DNA of 31,986 bases from RGIG3528 sp964653855 (lineage in GTDB: Bacteria; Bacillota; Clostridia; Lachnospirales; Lachnospiraceae): NCBI GenBank assembly GCA_964653855.1, contig CAZZFV010000025.1, forward strand, positions 1 through 31,986. The letters are read 5' to 3'. A program made the translations under genes and the position numbers. The notes below the pieces were generated by a model that did not search any database, was not told the DNA's origin, and worked only from the letters and a program-made list of their open reading frames with translations. This document shows, one piece after another, positions 16,617 through 23,426 of this stretch (position 1 is the first letter of the stretch; every line of letters begins with the position of its first letter).

Positions 16617-17552
16617 TTATTTGTTTAAAAAAGTTTTCACGTTGTCATAAACCCTGTCAACACACCTCTCACGCGCCTCAACGGTTGCCCATGCGATATG
16701 AGGCGTGATTAAGAGCTTCTTTGAATCTTTAACATTAATCAACGGATTGTCTTTTGACATGGGTTCCGTACTTAAGACATCAAGCGCCGCACCCGCAATC
16801 TTATCTTCACATAATGCGTCATAAAGATCCTTTTCGTTTACGATCGGACCGCGCCCGAGATTTAAAAGATATGCCGTCTTCTTCATTTTTGAAAGCGTAT
16901 CGCAATTTATCAAATTATTCGTGTTTTCGTTTAATGGCGCATGAATCGACACAATATCGCTTTCGGATAAAAGCGTGTCAAGGCTCACTTCCTTAAATTC
17001 ATTGTCGTGATTTTTTCCGGAAGTCGAATAATATATGACATTTGCCCCGAATGCACGTGCCACACAAGCCACACGCTTTCCTATTGTGCCGAGTCCGATA
17101 ATACCCCATGTTTTTCCCGAAAGCTCATTAAACTTTTCTTCGATATGGCAAAAGAAGGGCGCATACGCATATTGCCCCGATTTTACATAATTGTCATAAT
17201 AGGCGAGCTTTTCGTAAAGATAAAAAAGCATGGCAAAAGTATGCTGCACAACCGATTCCGTTGAATAGGCGGCAACATTTTTGACAACGATTCCACGCTT
17301 TTGCGTATAAGCAAAATCGATATTGTTGGTGCCGGTTGCCGTAAGGCATATAAGCTTTAACTTATCTGCTTCTTTTAAAGTTTCCGCGTTCATCGGAAGC
17401 TTATTTATTATGACGATATCTGCGTCAGCAATGCGCTCCGGAATTTGATCCTTTTTGGTCAAATTATATGTGACAACGTCACCGAGCTCCGAGAACCTCG
17501 ATATGTTCACGTCATCGCCCAAAGTGTCCGTTTCCAAAAAGACTATTTTCAT
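16617..17552 (-). CDS. D-2-hydroxyacid dehydrogenase, NAD-dependent
   Basis: 311 residues. It interconverts a D-2-hydroxyacid and a 2-ketoacid; glycerate dehydrogenase/hydroxypyruvate reductase is the closest guess. Catalytic Arg in 'LNLGRGP', Glu in 'STEP' and His in 'TPHIAW' are all present, with the Rossmann loop 'GLGTIGKRVA' and 'DIVSIHAPL'. The AAGGAG ribosome site (12 nt before the ATG) lies in a duplicated copy of the 3' end of cdd. It follows the nucleoside genes and could act on a product of that pathway, but this is only positional inference. Confidence 0.82.
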   Translation of the reverse strand: MKIVFLETDTLGDDVNISRFSELGDVVTYNLTKKDQIPERIADADIVIINKLPMNAETLKEADKLKLICLTATGTNNIDFAYTQKRGIVVKNVAAYSTESVVQHTFAMLFYLYEKLAYYDNYVKSGQYAYAPFFCHIEEKFNELSGKTWGIIGLGTIGKRVACVARAFGANVIYYSTSGKNHDNEFKEVSLDTLLSESDIVSIHAPLNENTNNLINCDTLSKMKKTAYLLNLGRGPIVNEKDLYDALCEDKIAGAALDVLSTEPMSKDNPLINVKDSKKLLITPHIAWATVEARERCVDRVYDNVKTFLNK

Positions 17553-17562
17553 GATTTAAAAA

Positions 17563-17602
17563 AGCTCCTTCGGTGACATTATCTTTCAAGTTCTTTCGGT
17601 GA
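17563..17602. repeat. 26-bp-period duplication at the 3' end of cdd
   Basis: AGCTCCTTCGGTGA (17563-17576) and AGTTCTTTCGGTGA (17589-17602) match at 12 of 14 positions. The right copy encodes 'SPKEL' of cytidine deaminase. In the left copy, outside the gene, two changes turn AAAGAAC into AAGGAGC on the minus strand, the ribosome site of the next gene. Confidence 0.5.
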
Positions 17603-18001
17603 AAATCCGAGAGGAAGCAGCTCTCTTAATGTGTAAATCTTGTAATCCGAAGTCGATTTTCCGAGAATAATCTTAAATTCGTCGGGATCGCAAAATTCAA
17701 CCATAACCTGTCTGCAAACTCCGCACGGAGCGCATACGTCAAGCGCTTTCCCGTCATATCCTCCGAATATCGCAATTGCCGTAAAATCTCTCTTTCCTTC
17801 GCTCACAGCCTTAAAAAATGCCGTTCTTTCCGCACAATTTGTGGGCGTATAGGCGGCATTTTCGATATTGCATCCGCCGAATATTTCGCCGTCTTTTGTG
17901 AGTAATGCGGCTCCCACATTAAAATGGGAATAAGGCGTGTAGGCGCGCTTTCTGTACTCAAGCGCCGTTTCTATAAGTTTTACTTCCGTTTCTTTTGTCA
18001 T
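17579..18001 (-). CDS. cdd: Cytidine deaminase
   Basis: 140 residues, converting (deoxy)cytidine to (deoxy)uridine in pyrimidine salvage. Zinc and catalytic motifs are intact: 'NCAERTAFFKA' (Cys ligand and proton-shuttle Glu) and 'CAPCGVCRQVM' (two Cys ligands). 'YSHFNVGAAL' and 'GCNIENAAY' bind the nucleoside. Length matches the small homotetrameric class. The ATG at 18001 is chosen over the one two codons upstream because the AAAGGA site is 8 nt from it and only 2 nt from the other. It lies between deoD and the dehydrogenase gene, forming a nucleoside-use cluster. Confidence 0.95.
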   Translation of the reverse strand: MTKETEVKLIETALEYRKRAYTPYSHFNVGAALLTKDGEIFGGCNIENAAYTPTNCAERTAFFKAVSEGKRDFTAIAIFGGYDGKALDVCAPCGVCRQVMVEFCDPDEFKIILGKSTSDYKIYTLRELLPLGFSPKELER

Positions 18002-18041
18002 ATGCATATTCCTTTTTCTGTTTTGTCAGCGCTTCACATTT

Positions 18042-18749
18042 TTACTTTGTTCCCACTTCAAGCGCAACTTCCATCATTTCGTGAAAAGATGTCTGACGCT
18101 CTTCTGCGGACATTGATTCACCCGTATACAGATGATCCGAAATCGTAAGCATGCAAAGAGCTTTTTTATGTGCCTTTATGGCATTTAAGTAAAGTGCTGC
18201 GGCTTCCATTTCAACACAAAGAATTCCCATTTCCTTCCAGCGGTCGTTGAATGTGGAATCGGCATTATAGAACGTATCCGACGAAAGCACGTTTCCCACT
18301 TTTACGTTTATGCCGTGTTTTTCCGCCGTTTCAACGGCCTCACGCAAAATTTCAAAATCGGCAATCGGTGCGATTGTTCCGGGGAGATTGTATTGCGCCG
18401 CATAATTTGAGTTTGTGGACGCGCCCATTCCGATAACAAGGTCACGCATGTGAACGTCGTCCGATATTCCGCCCGCCGAACCGATTCTGATGATCGTGTC
18501 AACGTCATAAAAATTGTAAAGCTCGTAAGAATATATGCCTATTGACGGCATCCCCATTCCGCCGCCCATAACAGATATTTCTTTGCCATTATATTTTCCC
18601 GTAAATCCGAGCATGTTGCGCACGGAGTTAAATTCTTTGACATCCGTAAGATATTTTTCCGCAATGAATTTTGCGCGAAGAGGATCTCCCGGCATAAGTA
18701 CCGTTTTTGCAATATCGCCCAAATTTGCCGCATTATGTGGTGTTGCCAT
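18042..18749 (-). CDS. deoD: Purine nucleoside phosphorylase, DeoD type
   Basis: 235 residues, cytoplasmic hexamer family. It splits purine (deoxy)nucleosides with phosphate into base and (deoxy)ribose-1-phosphate. Motifs: 'GDPLRAKFIAEKYL' (phosphate binding), 'VMGGGMGMPSIGIYSYEL', 'RIGSAGGIS', 'VEMEAAALY' and 'TISDHLYTGE' with the catalytic Asp. AAGGAG lies 9 nt before the ATG. The order deoC-deoD-cdd gives a route from deoxynucleosides to deoxyribose phosphate. A phosphopentomutase would also be needed and is not in the window. Confidence 0.95.
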   Translation of the reverse strand: MATPHNAANLGDIAKTVLMPGDPLRAKFIAEKYLTDVKEFNSVRNMLGFTGKYNGKEISVMGGGMGMPSIGIYSYELYNFYDVDTIIRIGSAGGISDDVHMRDLVIGMGASTNSNYAAQYNLPGTIAPIADFEILREAVETAEKHGINVKVGNVLSSDTFYNADSTFNDRWKEMGILCVEMEAAALYLNAIKAHKKALCMLTISDHLYTGESMSAEERQTSFHEMMEVALEVGTK

Positions 18750-18797
18750 AACTTTTTTCTCCTTTTTACCGTTCTTTATTGTTTTTTTGTTGTACTT

Positions 18798-19454
18798 TTA
18801 TTGTTCTTTTGCCTTGATAAGCTTAACTATTCTGGATGTTCCGAGACGTGTGGCACCGAGCGCCAAAAACTTTCTTGCGTCGTCAAGCGACGAAATTCCG
18901 CCCGCAGCCTTTATCTTTTTGTCCTTACCGATATGTGTCGCAAAAAGCTCGATATCGTGAAATGTCGCGCCGGCCGTCGAAAAGCCCGTCGATGTCTTTA
19001 TAAAATCCGCATTCGAGGAATTTATGATTTCACACATCTTTACCTTTTCTTCGTCGGTAAGGAGACACGTTTCTATAATAACCTTAAGCACCTTGTCACC
19101 GCATGCCTTCTTTAAAGTATTTATCTCGTTTAAAATAAGATTGTACTTCTTGTCTTTTAACCAACCGATATTTATTACCATATCGATTTCGTCGGCGCCG
19201 TTTGCAACCGCGTCTTTTGTCTCAAATTCCTTTACGGCTGTTGTGTTGTATCCGTTCGGAAATCCGATTACGGTACAAATTTTAACTTTTCCGCACGCAT
19301 AGTCACTCGCCTCTTTCACATAAGACGGCGGAATGCACACGGATGCCGTTTGATATTTGATTCCGTCATCCACTATTTTTTTGATTTCTTCCCAAGTGCT
19401 TGCTTGCCCGAGGAGTGTATGATCCACGTATTTCAAAATTTCTCTGTCTTCCAT
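18798..19454 (-). CDS. deoC: Deoxyribose-phosphate aldolase
   Basis: 218 residues, class I aldolase that splits 2-deoxyribose-5-phosphate into acetaldehyde and glyceraldehyde-3-phosphate. 'YVDHTLLG' opens the TIM barrel; 'VIGFPNG', 'DMVINIG' and 'KVIIETCLL' follow; the Schiff-base Lys is in 'FIKTSTGFST', and 'KAAGGIS' closes the active site. AAAGGA precedes the ATG. It is first of the nucleoside genes, 76 bp after the alpha-galactosidase stop. No separate promoter was recognised in that gap, so readthrough from the galactosidase promoter is possible. Confidence 0.95.
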   Translation of the reverse strand: MEDREILKYVDHTLLGQASTWEEIKKIVDDGIKYQTASVCIPPSYVKEASDYACGKVKICTVIGFPNGYNTTAVKEFETKDAVANGADEIDMVINIGWLKDKKYNLILNEINTLKKACGDKVLKVIIETCLLTDEEKVKMCEIINSSNADFIKTSTGFSTAGATFHDIELFATHIGKDKKIKAAGGISSLDDARKFLALGATRLGTSRIVKLIKAKEQ

Positions 19455-19483
19455 TTTTTTATTTCCTTTTCTTTGATTTAAAA

Positions 19484-19536
19484 CTCATTTTTCACGCCGA
19501 TTTTTCATATCGGCTTTATCATGCCGGTTTTCATGA
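19484..19536. repeat. Four degenerate 13-14-bp copies from the alpha-galactosidase stop codon onward
   Basis: Read on the minus strand from the stop: TCATGAAAACCGG, CATGATAAAGCCGA, TATGAAAAATCGG and CGTGAAAAATGAG. The first contains the TGA stop. A weak GCCGAT/ATCGGC hairpin arises inside. The copies are degenerate, so this is less sure than the repeats at 9702 and 15801. Confidence 0.4.
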
Positions 19537-20814
19537 AAACTTATAAAGCATCGCTCCGTGAGCCGGCAATGCGCATTCGATTTGAAACTTCATATTTCCC
19601 AAATTCTCTCTCTTCCAAAGATCGCGCACCTTATATTCACGCGCGGTATCAAGGTGAAGTCTTTGGAACGAAATCTCCGCATCCTTTTTAAACGAATCGC
19701 GGTTAAAAATCGCAATATAAGTATTTCCTTTATCGTCGGCCGTCTTCCAGGCGGTAATGCCTTCCGCGTTCATTACTTCATGTGCCCCGTGAGTTTCCTT
19801 TTCGAGTGCAAGAACCTCGGGATTTGTGAGAATCGAGAGCGTAAAAGCGTCATTGTCTCTCATTTCGCCGCCCATCATAAGAGGCGAGCGGAAAATGCAC
19901 CAAAGAGTCATGAGCGTAATTTGTTCGTTGTGAGTGAAGTTTGTGTATCTGGGGCTGTCGTTTAAGGCAATATATCCGAGCGGCAGCATGTCGCAATCGG
20001 GCCAGCAGCCCGTGTCAACATACGGCGCCCAATCCTTACATCTCTTAAACATATGGTCAAGTGCGTCCCAGTTGTCCCAAAAATCGCCCGTCATTCGCCA
20101 CATGTTGGCGTTTGCCTTTAAATGCTCCGCATGCTCAAGCATTGCGGGTCCCGGAGAAAGACTCAAAACCATATCGCGTCCGGAATTGTCTATTGCCTTT
20201 TTGATGCACTCTATCTCACCGCGTGCCGAATAAAAATTGTCGGGTCTGCCTTCCGTAACGCAAATGTCGTCGCATTTCACAAAATCGACGCCCCAGCTCG
20301 CATAAAGCTCAAATATCGAATCGTAATAGCTTTGTGCGCCCGGATGATTCGGATCGACACCGTACATGTCCGTGTTCCAGCTGCATATCGAATAAGAAAG
20401 TGCGATGTCGCGTGCCGTATATTCGGAATTCTTGATTTTCATATTTTTATGTACGGCAAGACGCGGAATTCCGCGCATAATATGTATGCCGAACTTAAGT
20501 CCCATGGCATGAATTCTGTCCGCGATATTTTTAAATCCAACGCCGTTTGCGGCAGACGGGAAACGATTCGGAGCCGGAATCACTCTCGAATACTCATCCA
20601 TGCACAAATCCGCAAATTTATGATAAGACGTGGAAGTTGCCGTCGGCTCGGACCACTGTATATCGCATACAACGTATTCATAGCCGAATTCTTTGAGATT
20701 TTTTGCCATATATTCGGCATTTCCCATAAGCTGTTCCTCATTTACGGCGGCGCCGTAGCAGTCCCAGCTGTTCCAACCCATGGGCGGATAAATTGCCCTC
20801 TTGTTTTTGTCCAT
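19531..20814 (-). CDS. Alpha-galactosidase, glycoside hydrolase family 27
   Basis: 427 residues, cytoplasmic (no signal peptide). It removes alpha-1,6-galactose from melibiose and raffinose-type sugars or plant galactosides. The GH27 hallmark 'PPMGWNSWDCYG' is at 10-21. The likely nucleophile is Asp182 in 'VDFVKCDD' and the acid/base is Asp244 in 'WRMTGDFWDNWD'. A C-terminal beta domain ends in 'LPAHGAMLYKFS'. GGAGG lies 8 nt before the ATG. Alpha-N-acetylgalactosaminidase, in the same family, cannot be excluded. With the GH2 enzyme 15 kb away it suggests a plant- or milk-sugar diet. Confidence 0.88.
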   Translation of the reverse strand: MDKNKRAIYPPMGWNSWDCYGAAVNEEQLMGNAEYMAKNLKEFGYEYVVCDIQWSEPTATSTSYHKFADLCMDEYSRVIPAPNRFPSAANGVGFKNIADRIHAMGLKFGIHIMRGIPRLAVHKNMKIKNSEYTARDIALSYSICSWNTDMYGVDPNHPGAQSYYDSIFELYASWGVDFVKCDDICVTEGRPDNFYSARGEIECIKKAIDNSGRDMVLSLSPGPAMLEHAEHLKANANMWRMTGDFWDNWDALDHMFKRCKDWAPYVDTGCWPDCDMLPLGYIALNDSPRYTNFTHNEQITLMTLWCIFRSPLMMGGEMRDNDAFTLSILTNPEVLALEKETHGAHEVMNAEGITAWKTADDKGNTYIAIFNRDSFKKDAEISFQRLHLDTAREYKVRDLWKRENLGNMKFQIECALPAHGAMLYKFS

Positions 20815-20850
20815 TATATGTTCCTCCGATTTAAAAGTATCCGTGTGTCC

Positions 20851-20875
20851 GATAAGCCCGAAAACCGGACTTATC
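20851..20875 (-). promoter_or_regulatory. Hairpin or operator in the alpha-galactosidase leader
   Basis: On the minus strand GATAAGTCCG and CGGGCTTATC enclose GTTTT, giving a 10-bp stem with one U-G pair. It lies between the candidate -10 box and the ribosome site and lacks a T tract, so it is not a terminator. It may be a repressor site for sugar control. Confidence 0.4.
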
Positions 20876-20882
20876 CCGTGTT

Positions 20883-20911
20883 ATTTTACTACATAAAAAC
20901 TCAAAAAACAA
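20883..20911 (-). promoter_or_regulatory. Candidate promoter for the alpha-galactosidase / deo region
   Basis: On the minus strand TTGTTT (20906-20911) and TAAAAT (20883-20888) with 17-bp spacing. The -35 box is poor (3 of 6). It lies downstream of the rplT terminator and about 70 bp before the ATG. Confidence 0.35.
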
Positions 20912-20954
20912 TGTGGGAAAAGATTTATAACAAACAAAATAAGAGGTAAACAGC

Positions 20955-20990
20955 AAACAAAAAAAGTCACCTTTTTAAAAGATGACTTTT
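20955..20990 (-). terminator. Intrinsic terminator of infC-rpmI-rplT
   Basis: On the minus strand AAAAGTCATCTTTT pairs with AAAAGGTGACTTTT (one U-G), followed by a run of seven T. It lies 56 bp after the rplT stop. Confidence 0.88.
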
Positions 20991-21046
20991 ATGATTCAAA
21001 TGCTTTCTTTTGGCCCATGTTACTTAGGGCTTGTATTTTTAAAAAA

Positions 21047-21406
21047 TTACTTATTGATTGCTTTCTTTGCCGTTTCAACAAGTGCAGCGAATCCTTCTGC
21101 ATCGTTTACTGCAAGGTCTGCGAGAACCTTACGGTTAAGCTCTACGTTTGCTGCCTTTAAGCCGAACATAAACTTGCTGTAAGACATACCGTTAAGTCTT
21201 GCTGCTGCATTGATTCTTGCGATCCAAAGAGTTCTGTACTGTCTCTTCTTCTGCTTTCTGCCTGCATATGCGCTTGTGAGGGCTCTCATAACAGACTGCT
21301 TTGCGATTCTGTACTGTTTGCTGCGTGCGCCTCTGTATCCTTTAGCGAGTTTTAAAACTCTGTTGTGCTTCTTCTTAGCGTTCATTCCGCCTTTAACTCT
21401 TGCCAT
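21047..21406 (-). CDS. rplT: 50S ribosomal protein L20
   Basis: 119 residues, basic, typical of L20 from 'MARVKGGMNAKKKHNRVLKLAKGYRGARSKQY' (first 10 residues diagnostic) through 'RTLWIARINAAARLNG' to 'AFAALVETAKK'. It binds 23S rRNA early in 50S assembly. In low-GC Gram-positives L20 also represses its own operon by binding the infC leader. GGAGG lies 8 nt before the ATG. It is the last gene of the operon. Confidence 0.98.
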   Translation of the reverse strand: MARVKGGMNAKKKHNRVLKLAKGYRGARSKQYRIAKQSVMRALTSAYAGRKQKKRQYRTLWIARINAAARLNGMSYSKFMFGLKAANVELNRKVLADLAVNDAEGFAALVETAKKAINK

Positions 21407-21439
21407 TTCTTATATCCTCCATTCAAAAAAGTACTTAAA

Positions 21440-21637
21440 TTAAGCGTAAGGTAACATTTTTCTGGCTGCCTTCATGTTAGCGCTGTCAACCGTTTCAGGC
21501 TTACGAAGGTCTCTCTTTGTTGCACGCGACTTCTTTGTGAGAATGTGCTGCTTTCCTGCCTTTTGTCTCTTAAGCTTTCCTGTACCTGTCATGGAAAATC
21601 TCTTGTTTGCTGCTCTGTTTGTCTTCAACTTCGGCAT
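21440..21637 (-). CDS. rpmI: 50S ribosomal protein L35
   Basis: 65 residues, very basic, beginning 'MPKLKTNRAANKRFSMTG' and containing 'KAGKQHILTKKSRATKRDLRK', the L35 signature in its usual layout. The ATG at 21637 is chosen because GGAGG lies 8 nt upstream and L35 proteins start with MPK; the frame is open 5 codons further. It sits between infC and rplT, as is usual. Confidence 0.97.
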   Translation of the reverse strand: MPKLKTNRAANKRFSMTGTGKLKRQKAGKQHILTKKSRATKRDLRKPETVDSANMKAARKMLPYA

Positions 21638-21658
21638 ATTATTGTCCTCCAAATCTCA

Positions 21659-22174
21659 TTAATTTGTTTTCTTGCAAAGAAACATAATCATATTTCTTCC
21701 TTCTAATTTTGCAGGCTTCTCGATGGCTGCGGTTTCTTTGATTCTGTCATAAAAATCATCCAAAATGTCGTTACCCGAAGCTGTGTGCGCAAGTTCTCTT
21801 CCGCGGAAACGCAGCGAAACCTTCACTCTGTCTCCGTGTGCGATAAACTTTGCCGCCTGCATGGCCTTTGTATTTAAATCATTTTCGTCAATGTTCGGAG
21901 ACAAACGTATCTCCTTAACTTCCGTGACCTTCTGCTTTTTCTTTGCATCCTTTTCGCGTCTTGTTTGCTCGTAACGGTATTTTCCGAAATCCATCGCTTT
22001 GCAAACAGGCGGCTTTGCCGTGGGAGCGATTTTGATCAAATCAACCCCGTGCTCCGTTGCATAAAGAAGAGCGTCCTTTGTTGACATTACGCCAAGCTGT
22101 TCATTGTTTTCTCCGATAAGGCGGATCTCCTTGTCCCTTATCTGTTCATTAATCTGAACCTGTACGTCGTTAAT
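21659..22174 (-). CDS. infC: Translation initiation factor IF-3, AUU start codon
   Basis: 171 residues if translation starts at ATT 22174. The reading 'INDVQVQINEQIRDKEIRLIGENNEQLGVMSTKDAL' (start and 'NEQIRDKEIRLIG' diagnostic) is the IF-3 N-terminal domain. No ATG, GTG or TTG lies in that stretch before the ATG at 22087, an in-frame TAA lies 2 codons upstream of the ATT, and GGAGG is 9 nt away. The C-domain 'KVSLRFRGREL' and 'NMIMFLCKK' is complete. IF-3 rejects non-standard start codons; an AUU start is known to make E. coli infC self-limiting, so the same control is inferred here. First gene of infC-rpmI-rplT. Confidence 0.95.
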   Translation of the reverse strand: MNDVQVQINEQIRDKEIRLIGENNEQLGVMSTKDALLYATEHGVDLIKIAPTAKPPVCKAMDFGKYRYEQTRREKDAKKKQKVTEVKEIRLSPNIDENDLNTKAMQAAKFIAHGDRVKVSLRFRGRELAHTASGNDILDDFYDRIKETAAIEKPAKLEGRNMIMFLCKKTN

Positions 22175-22398
22175 AGTTTTTTACCTCCGTCCTGGGATTT
22201 TGATTTAAGTACAAATATGTGACCGGGCTCATATGCTTTTTACAATAAAAAAAGCCGGGTCCGAAGAAACCGACTATCCGAAAAATCATATAATATTTAA
22301 GACATACGCCTTATTCAATTATATAAATATTGACCTCTTCGCACATTTGCTTGAGGCGAGAGCGGATACTCTGCTTCTTGTTGCGATTGCTCGCATGC
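22175..22398 (-). promoter_or_regulatory. Structured infC leader, probable L20-type autoregulatory leader
   Basis: About 220 nt lie between the promoter and the infC start. Visible elements in order on the minus strand: GCGA/TCGC with a GCAA tetraloop, AGAG/CTCT around TATCCG, CCTC/GAGG, then the attenuator hairpin at 22247-22275. A further pairing (GACCCGGCT with AGCCCGGTC, 8 of 9) uses the terminator's 3' arm. Position and layout match the known leader of Firmicute infC operons where L20 causes early termination, but I could not test the consensus. Confidence 0.6.
22247..22275 (-). terminator. Attenuator hairpin in the infC leader
   Basis: On the minus strand AGTCGG pairs with CCGGCT around an inner stem capped by a TTCG tetraloop, followed by seven T. 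It lies about 75 nt before the infC start, so it can stop transcription before the operon. Confidence 0.75.
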
Positions 22399-22404
22399 TT
22401 TGAT

Positions 22405-22433
22405 AAAATACCACAAAAGGGGTTGTGTGTCAA
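22405..22433 (-). promoter_or_regulatory. Promoter of infC-rpmI-rplT
   Basis: On the minus strand a perfect TTGACA (22428-22433) and TATTTT (22405-22410) with 17-bp spacing. The -35 box lies in the loop and right arm of the hairpin at 22415-22441. Confidence 0.75.
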
Positions 22434-22441
22434 CCCCTTTT
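22415..22441 (-). terminator. Hairpin terminator after the DegV-family gene
   Basis: Arms AAAAGGGGTTG (22415-22425) and CAACCCCTTTT (22431-22441) form an 11-bp perfect stem with a 5-base loop, 16 bp past the stop codon. The downstream T run on the minus strand is only the stem's own TTTT, so efficiency is uncertain. Confidence 0.7.
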
Positions 22442-22457
22442 TATAAATTTGTTGTTT

Positions 22458-23327
22458 TTATTCTCTTCCGTTTCCGAGATAGAAAAGTGCGATTGTTCCC
22501 GGACCGGAATGAGCACCGATCGTGGGCGAAAGGTAATTGATAACGAAATTGTTTATTCCGAAACGCTCCTTTACGAGATCTCTCACGTATTCGGCATCCT
22601 GAAGGCTGTCACCGTGTCCGATGAAAACAACTTCATTTTTGAATTCGTCGGTAAGATGTCCCGCCATATGGTCGACAAGAGCATTTAACGACTGTCTTCT
22701 GCCTCTTGCCTTTGAAATGTTGATAAGATGACCCGCATTGTCAACATGAAGCACGGGCTTTAAGTTGATGATGTTTCCGATAACCGCCGTCGTTTTTGAA
22801 ATTCTTCCGCCGCGCGCAAGATACTTAAGATCCTCAACCGTAAATTCGTGACATACGTGAAGCTTTAAATTTTCGAGATACTCTGCGTTATCCGCAAGTG
22901 ACATTCCGCCTTCTTTTGCCTTAACCGCATAATATACAAAAAGTCCCTGTCCGGGTGCTGCGCAAAGGGAATCGATAACTCTTATTTTCCTATCCTTATA
23001 TTCGTCCGCAAGTTCTTCCGCAACAAGCTTCGCAACATTATAACTTGCGCTGAGTCCCGACGAAAACGAAAGATGAAGAATATCCTTACCTTCCTTCAAA
23101 ATTTTTTCGAATGATGCCTTCACATCGCCCGGAATGCAAGCGTTTGTCTTTGCTACGTCGCCCTTTCTCATTCTTTCGTAAAAGATTGCCGGGCTCATGT
23201 CGGAAATTCCTCTATAATTTTCTTCGCCGAACGAAAATCCCAGATCCTGAATCACAATATTGTGTTCATCAACAAAGTTTTGCATAAGATCCGCTGTCGA
23301 ATCCGTCGAAATAACATAATCTGCCAT
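22458..23327 (-). CDS. DegV family fatty-acid-binding protein
   Basis: 289 residues, beginning 'YVISTDSTADL', the DegV opening in which the Ser/Thr contact a fatty-acid carboxylate. 'FEKILKEGKDILHLSFSSGLS' (core 'LHLSFSSGLS') and 'DSLCAAPGQGLFVYYAV' are further family motifs, as are 'LARGGRISK' and the ending 'GPGTIALFYLG'. In Gram-positives such proteins (FakB) hand fatty acids to the kinase FakA for phospholipid synthesis. No fakA is in the window, so the role is family-based. The ATG at 23327 has AAAGGGG 8 nt upstream; an ORF extension of 21 codons upstream lacks a ribosome site. Confidence 0.9.
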   Translation of the reverse strand: MADYVISTDSTADLMQNFVDEHNIVIQDLGFSFGEENYRGISDMSPAIFYERMRKGDVAKTNACIPGDVKASFEKILKEGKDILHLSFSSGLSASYNVAKLVAEELADEYKDRKIRVIDSLCAAPGQGLFVYYAVKAKEGGMSLADNAEYLENLKLHVCHEFTVEDLKYLARGGRISKTTAVIGNIINLKPVLHVDNAGHLINISKARGRRQSLNALVDHMAGHLTDEFKNEVVFIGHGDSLQDAEYVRDLVKERFGINNFVINYLSPTIGAHSGPGTIALFYLGNGRE

Positions 23328-23380
23328 AATAAATACCCCTTTGGTTAGTCTTGAGCCTTTTGACCCTTGTATCATCTGGT

Positions 23381-23408
23381 ATTCTACCATAAATCACATA
23401 ATATTCAA
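23381..23408 (-). promoter_or_regulatory. Candidate promoter for the DegV-family gene
   Basis: On the minus strand TTGAAT (23403-23408) and TAGAAT (23381-23386) with 16-bp spacing, directly after the greA stop. A small dyad TGGTA/TACCA overlaps the -10 box. Confidence 0.4.
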
Positions 23409-23426
23409 GATTAGATTAAAAAATAT

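Noticed and set aside
18771..18809. Repeated AAAGAAC...TAAAA near the deoC stop
   Set aside because: Very A-rich sequence; similarity is expected by composition and the alignment decays after 14 bases.
20122..20949. 275-codon open frame on the plus strand
   Set aside because: It lies opposite the GH27 gene, has no ribosome site, and reads as Cys/His/Arg-rich sequence typical of an antisense shadow.
23403..23426. A terminator after greA
   Set aside because: Only an A/T-rich run without a GC stem is visible; readthrough into degV cannot be excluded.
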